A stretch of DNA of 10,317 bases from Synura sp. LO234KE. Lineage: Eukaryota; Sar; Synurophyceae; Synurales; Mallomonadaceae. Position numbers and translations under genes: made by a program. The DNA lies in the NCBI GenBank assembly GCA_015143735.1, contig VKHC01000662.1, forward strand, positions 1-10,317. The letters run 5' to 3'. Below the pieces are notes generated by a model that searched no databases, was not told where the DNA came from, and saw nothing but the letters and a program-made list of their open reading frames with translations. How positions within the stretch are numbered: the stretch's first letter is position 1; every line of letters starts with the position of its first letter. Of this stretch, positions 7,660 to 10,317 are shown piece after piece.

Positions 7660-9066
7660 CGATTGACAATGACCCAGTATTCAATTTTTCATCGCCCGCC
7701 CAGGAAAGGAAACTGCAAACGCAAGTACCTGCTGAGACCAGCTCTCTTATTCCACAGAAATTTCCTGTCCCGCCATTACCACTTTTGGAATCAACTTCAG
7801 CAGAAAAGAGCAAGTAACCATCAACTCCAATTGAAGCACAATAGCGTTCTTGCTGCTCAAGCGCTACTCAAGCCTGTAGTTTGGTGCACATAAGTCAAGC
7901 AGCTAGCTGGAGCGAACTTGTTTACTGCAGACACGCTCATCTGTCCTTTGAGCACCTCTAGCAGAAGCAGCGAAAAGCTCCCGCGAAGGTTATTTAAGTT
8001 GAACGCATACTTATCGCACTCAAGATCACTGAGGTTGGCCCACTTCGTCTCACCGAACACGATTAGACCCAGCACTACAACCCCAAAAGATCCTTTATGT
8101 CTACGGAAGCTGGTTGGATAGTGTTTCTTTTACGATTTCCGTTACTACTGTGCCACATCAAGAGGATTAATGGTGATCGAGGACTGCCAGTATCCTCCTG
8201 ATCTTCTCACTGAAGCCCGGGCAGAGAGGCTAGCCTGCACCTTCTCGTCCTATGCGGAGGCAGATCTTTTAGTCTTTGGGACCCAACTACTTCAAGTACT
8301 TTAAGAACTTGAATGGGATGCTTCCAGGGACTTCTGGGTGGCTTTGGGAATTGCTCCTGCGAGCAGATCGATCATTTTTTTTGTCGTTATGATGTCTATT
8401 GTTCAGTGCCGTGGGAAACGATTATGGACCCGTTATGAAAAGAGCTCCTTGAGCACGTACAGAACGAGTTCTTTGAGCGTTCCATCAAACAGTAATTCTG
8501 CAACCTGACGCGGCATCCTCCCTCGCGGCTTCCATCAAATATATGCTGCACGCTGCACCGGAACGGCACAAAACATCCTCCCCCGTGGCTTCCATAGAAT
8601 GTCTGCTGTGACACTGCTGCCCGCTGCACCGGAACGACACAAAGAAATTCTTCTGGACCTAGGCGCACTGACCTTTATTCAGCTCTAAATCCGGCATCGC
8701 TGCACTTTGACTCGCCGGAGTCCCTTGCTACTGATTATGAGGATCTGGTCTGGTGTGTTGCAGCAGTATCGGCTGCAAAGGGTACATTCCGCCATTTTGG
8801 TCTGCTGATACTACTCTACTGCTGCGTACTCCACTCTGCCTACGCTGTTCCTACCTTTTTCTACTTTTGTTTGTCGCCCGAATCTAAGCTGTAATCGACA
8901 GCGCCAGCTTGGTATTTGTAGTAAACGTGTGGGTCTGTTGGTGCAAGTTGTTACGAGGGCACTGATGGGGTTAGGTTGCCTAAGTCTGGTTGGTACACAC
9001 TTCGGGGGACGTATGGCACTGACTCTTGCTTATAACTTTTGGGCGGATAAATTTTCTGAGTTGAAT
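7660..9066 (+). pseudogene. Long stop-depleted frame, decayed ORF of unknown family
   Basis: Reading codons that start at positions 1 modulo 3, about 469 codons contain only six stops (7891, 8119, 8302, 8506, 8686, 8806), bounded by TAG 7657 and TAG 9067; about 22 would be expected at this composition. The most coding-like part is 8167-8365: VIEDCQYPPDLLTEARAERL, then TFSSYAEADLLVFGTQ, then ELEWDASRDFWVALGIAP. After a T8 run (8372-8380) the better composition moves to the next frame (CSVPWETIMDPL, stop, KELLEHVQNEFFERSIKQ), and again at 8700-8800 (DSPESLATDYEDLVWCVAAV), suggesting indels. A basic, glutamine-rich segment lies at 7690-7890, where another frame gives a proline-rich text (FPVPPLPLLESTSAEKSK). 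No catalytic motif or domain is recognised. A degraded transposon polyprotein or host pseudogene would fit. Confidence 0.35.
8480..8643. repeat. Imperfect tandem repeat, ~60-70 bp units
   Basis: Copy 8514-8573 (60 bp) and copy 8574-8643 (70 bp) align with about nine mismatches and a ~10-nt insertion (around TGACACTGCTGC) in the second. Shared words are CATCCTCC, GGCTTCCAT and GCTGCACCGGAACG. A third, partial and more diverged copy may start at 8480 (TTCCATCAAA...CTGCAACCTGACGCGG). In the stop-depleted frame each full copy begins ILPRGFH, so the repeat may once have been protein-coding. Confidence 0.8.
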
Positions 9067-9071
9067 TAGGT

Positions 9072-9131
9072 CGTTTATTTCATTTTAGTTAGTGAATAAT
9101 GCGTTTATTTTATTTGAGTTAGTAAATAATA
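9072..9131. repeat. Tandem repeat of a 30-bp unit, two copies
   Basis: CGTTTATTTCATTTTAGTTA at 9072 and CGTTTATTTTATTTGAGTTA at 9102 begin two adjacent 30-base units that match at 26 of 30 positions; a further CGC follows. It is T-rich and lies directly after the stop that ends the long relic frame. Confidence 0.85.
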
Positions 9132-9940
9132 CGCTGGAGTAATGTTAAACGTTTTGGCGGCTGCACGTTTTCGGATACGCTACAAGCGCTTACCTTAGCT
9201 TTTGGGAATGAAATCTTTGGCACTTAGCCATATAGTGACTGTTTCTTACCCCTTGTAACTAACTCCAGTGGTCCGGACTTAGTAGTGGTTGCAACCTCTG
9301 ATATTGTTTTTGAGTTAAGTAGTCATAATGAGGTTTTAGCGTCGAGTGTACGTCAGGAGTCGGTCAAGTAGTGAGTTAAAAGTGCTACCGAAGCTCTTTA
9401 CATGTCCCTTCGGTCTTGGAAAAGCAGTTGCGGCATAGGTGCACTGATCCTAGTGCTTTTACTTTCTATTCACGTGACTTAGTAGTCGCATGAGGGGACG
9501 TGGACGGTGCCGCACGACTGATATTCTCTCCGCGCTTTATATAACATCTGTCTCTTTATGTATCCCTCCAACTGTTTTTATTAGTGGCTCGTAATTCGTC
9601 CCCTTTCACCTCGTCGGGGACGTCGTGGCGTACTAACCCTCCCCGTGGGAAAAAATCTTTCTTCAGACAGGTTGGCCTCATACCGTGCCCCTACTCGGTC
9701 ACGGAACTTGCCAATAGGTACATTATTCTCCTGTTTACGTGCTCCAGTATATGTTGTTTTTCTTTGTAAGATATAGGCTAATTCTATGTTATAAACAATT
9801 CACCTGATCACTCCTCAGTCCTCACAATCTAGGCACAGTTTTAGCATAAGATTATTTTATCTTGCGTGACATGATGAATCCTTCCTCAGAAGGCGGGGAA
9901 CTGAGCAAACGGTCATAAAGGTGAAGTAAGTGGTGGACGG
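9132..9940. other. Stretch without a supportable gene
   Basis: Stops occur in every frame; the longest open piece (9584-9769, 61 codons, starting ARNSSPFTSSGTSW) has no supporting signal. Two small hairpins are visible: ACCGAAG/CTTCGGT (9387-9414, 14-nt loop) and CGTCCCC/GGGGACG (9597-9622, 12-nt loop). A TTTATATAAC box near 9536-9545 could be a TATA element but has no gene behind it. Confidence 0.4.
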
Positions 9941-10317
9941 GATATCAAACAAAAAACATTAGTTAATTTCTAAATGTGAATATTTTCCGTATTATTATCT
10001 TTTTATGGAATTTTTATATGATATTGATCGTACCTTAAGTGCAGTTGAGAATTATATTCATAAACATTTTAGCAAGGTATATTTGTTAAGGTCGGCATAT
10101 CACATTTGTCATAAACTGGTAGAAAGGAAATATAATAATTAAAATAGAATAATTTTTATGAAATATAATAATGAAATGAATTCATAAGTGATTATGGTGT
10201 AACATTCAGCAAAAATTGAGCTTAGAATCTATATATAGTTATCGTAAAGTGTAAAAAGTGTTAATGCTAGCAAATTTATTACGAAAACAAAGCACATTTT
10301 TGCAAATTTTTCGTTGT
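9941..10317. other. AT-rich tail with a short direct repeat
   Basis: Composition becomes strongly AT-rich from about 9941 to the window end, with stops in all frames. The 13-base word GAAATATAATAAT occurs at 10127-10139 and again at 10160-10172. It could be an intergenic spacer, the edge of an AT-rich block, or the start of a different degraded element. Confidence 0.5.

Noticed and set aside
7857-8075. Minus-strand 72-codon ORF opposite the relic frame
   Set aside because: It lies antisense to a stop-depleted plus-strand frame, with no start context or splice signal of its own.
8396-8668. Minus-strand 90-codon ORF with repeated GSHGGGC / GSREGGC text
   Set aside because: The repetition comes from the underlying DNA tandem repeat, and the plus strand reads better on either side.

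Overview
The window looks like eukaryotic nuclear DNA that is mostly non-genic. The longest stretch open in any frame is only about 227 codons (723-1403). There are no Shine-Dalgarno-led gene rows, and there is at least one convincing set of GT...AG splice signals. Short introns (57 and 62 or 109 nt) and mixed base composition fit a filamentous fungus or another small-intron eukaryote, but no protein here is recognised, so the organism is a guess. I see no rRNA, tRNA, CRISPR array or intact transposase, reverse transcriptase or integrase.

Layout: 1-1403 is a GC-richer block with a stop-depleted but broken reading frame. 1404-2327 is AT-rich filler with a purine run and a small hairpin. 2328-2929 holds the best live gene candidate, the last exons of a plus-strand spliced gene with an in-frame 24-bp duplication. 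This sits in a strongly C-over-G stretch (2461-3060) that ends at a perfect 17-bp palindrome (3072-3088), a possible LTR edge. 3089-3614 is GC-richer with small hairpins and a G-rich patch. 3615-3842 carries a weak minus-strand ORF. 3843-5160 is AT-rich with a TA microsatellite and no supportable gene.

5161-6750 contains several short, broken, coding-like stretches on both strands. 6751-7659 shows nothing convincing. 7660-9066 is the longest relic: about 469 codons in one frame with only six stops, carrying an internal ~60-bp tandem repeat. After a 30-bp tandem repeat at 9072-9131, the sequence runs through featureless DNA into an AT-rich tail (9941-10317).

Taken together this reads as a relic-rich intergenic or transposon-graveyard region flanking one small spliced gene. 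There is no visible operon or cooperating gene set. Coding calls rest on frame openness, G-first codon bias and splice signals read by eye, so confidences are low.
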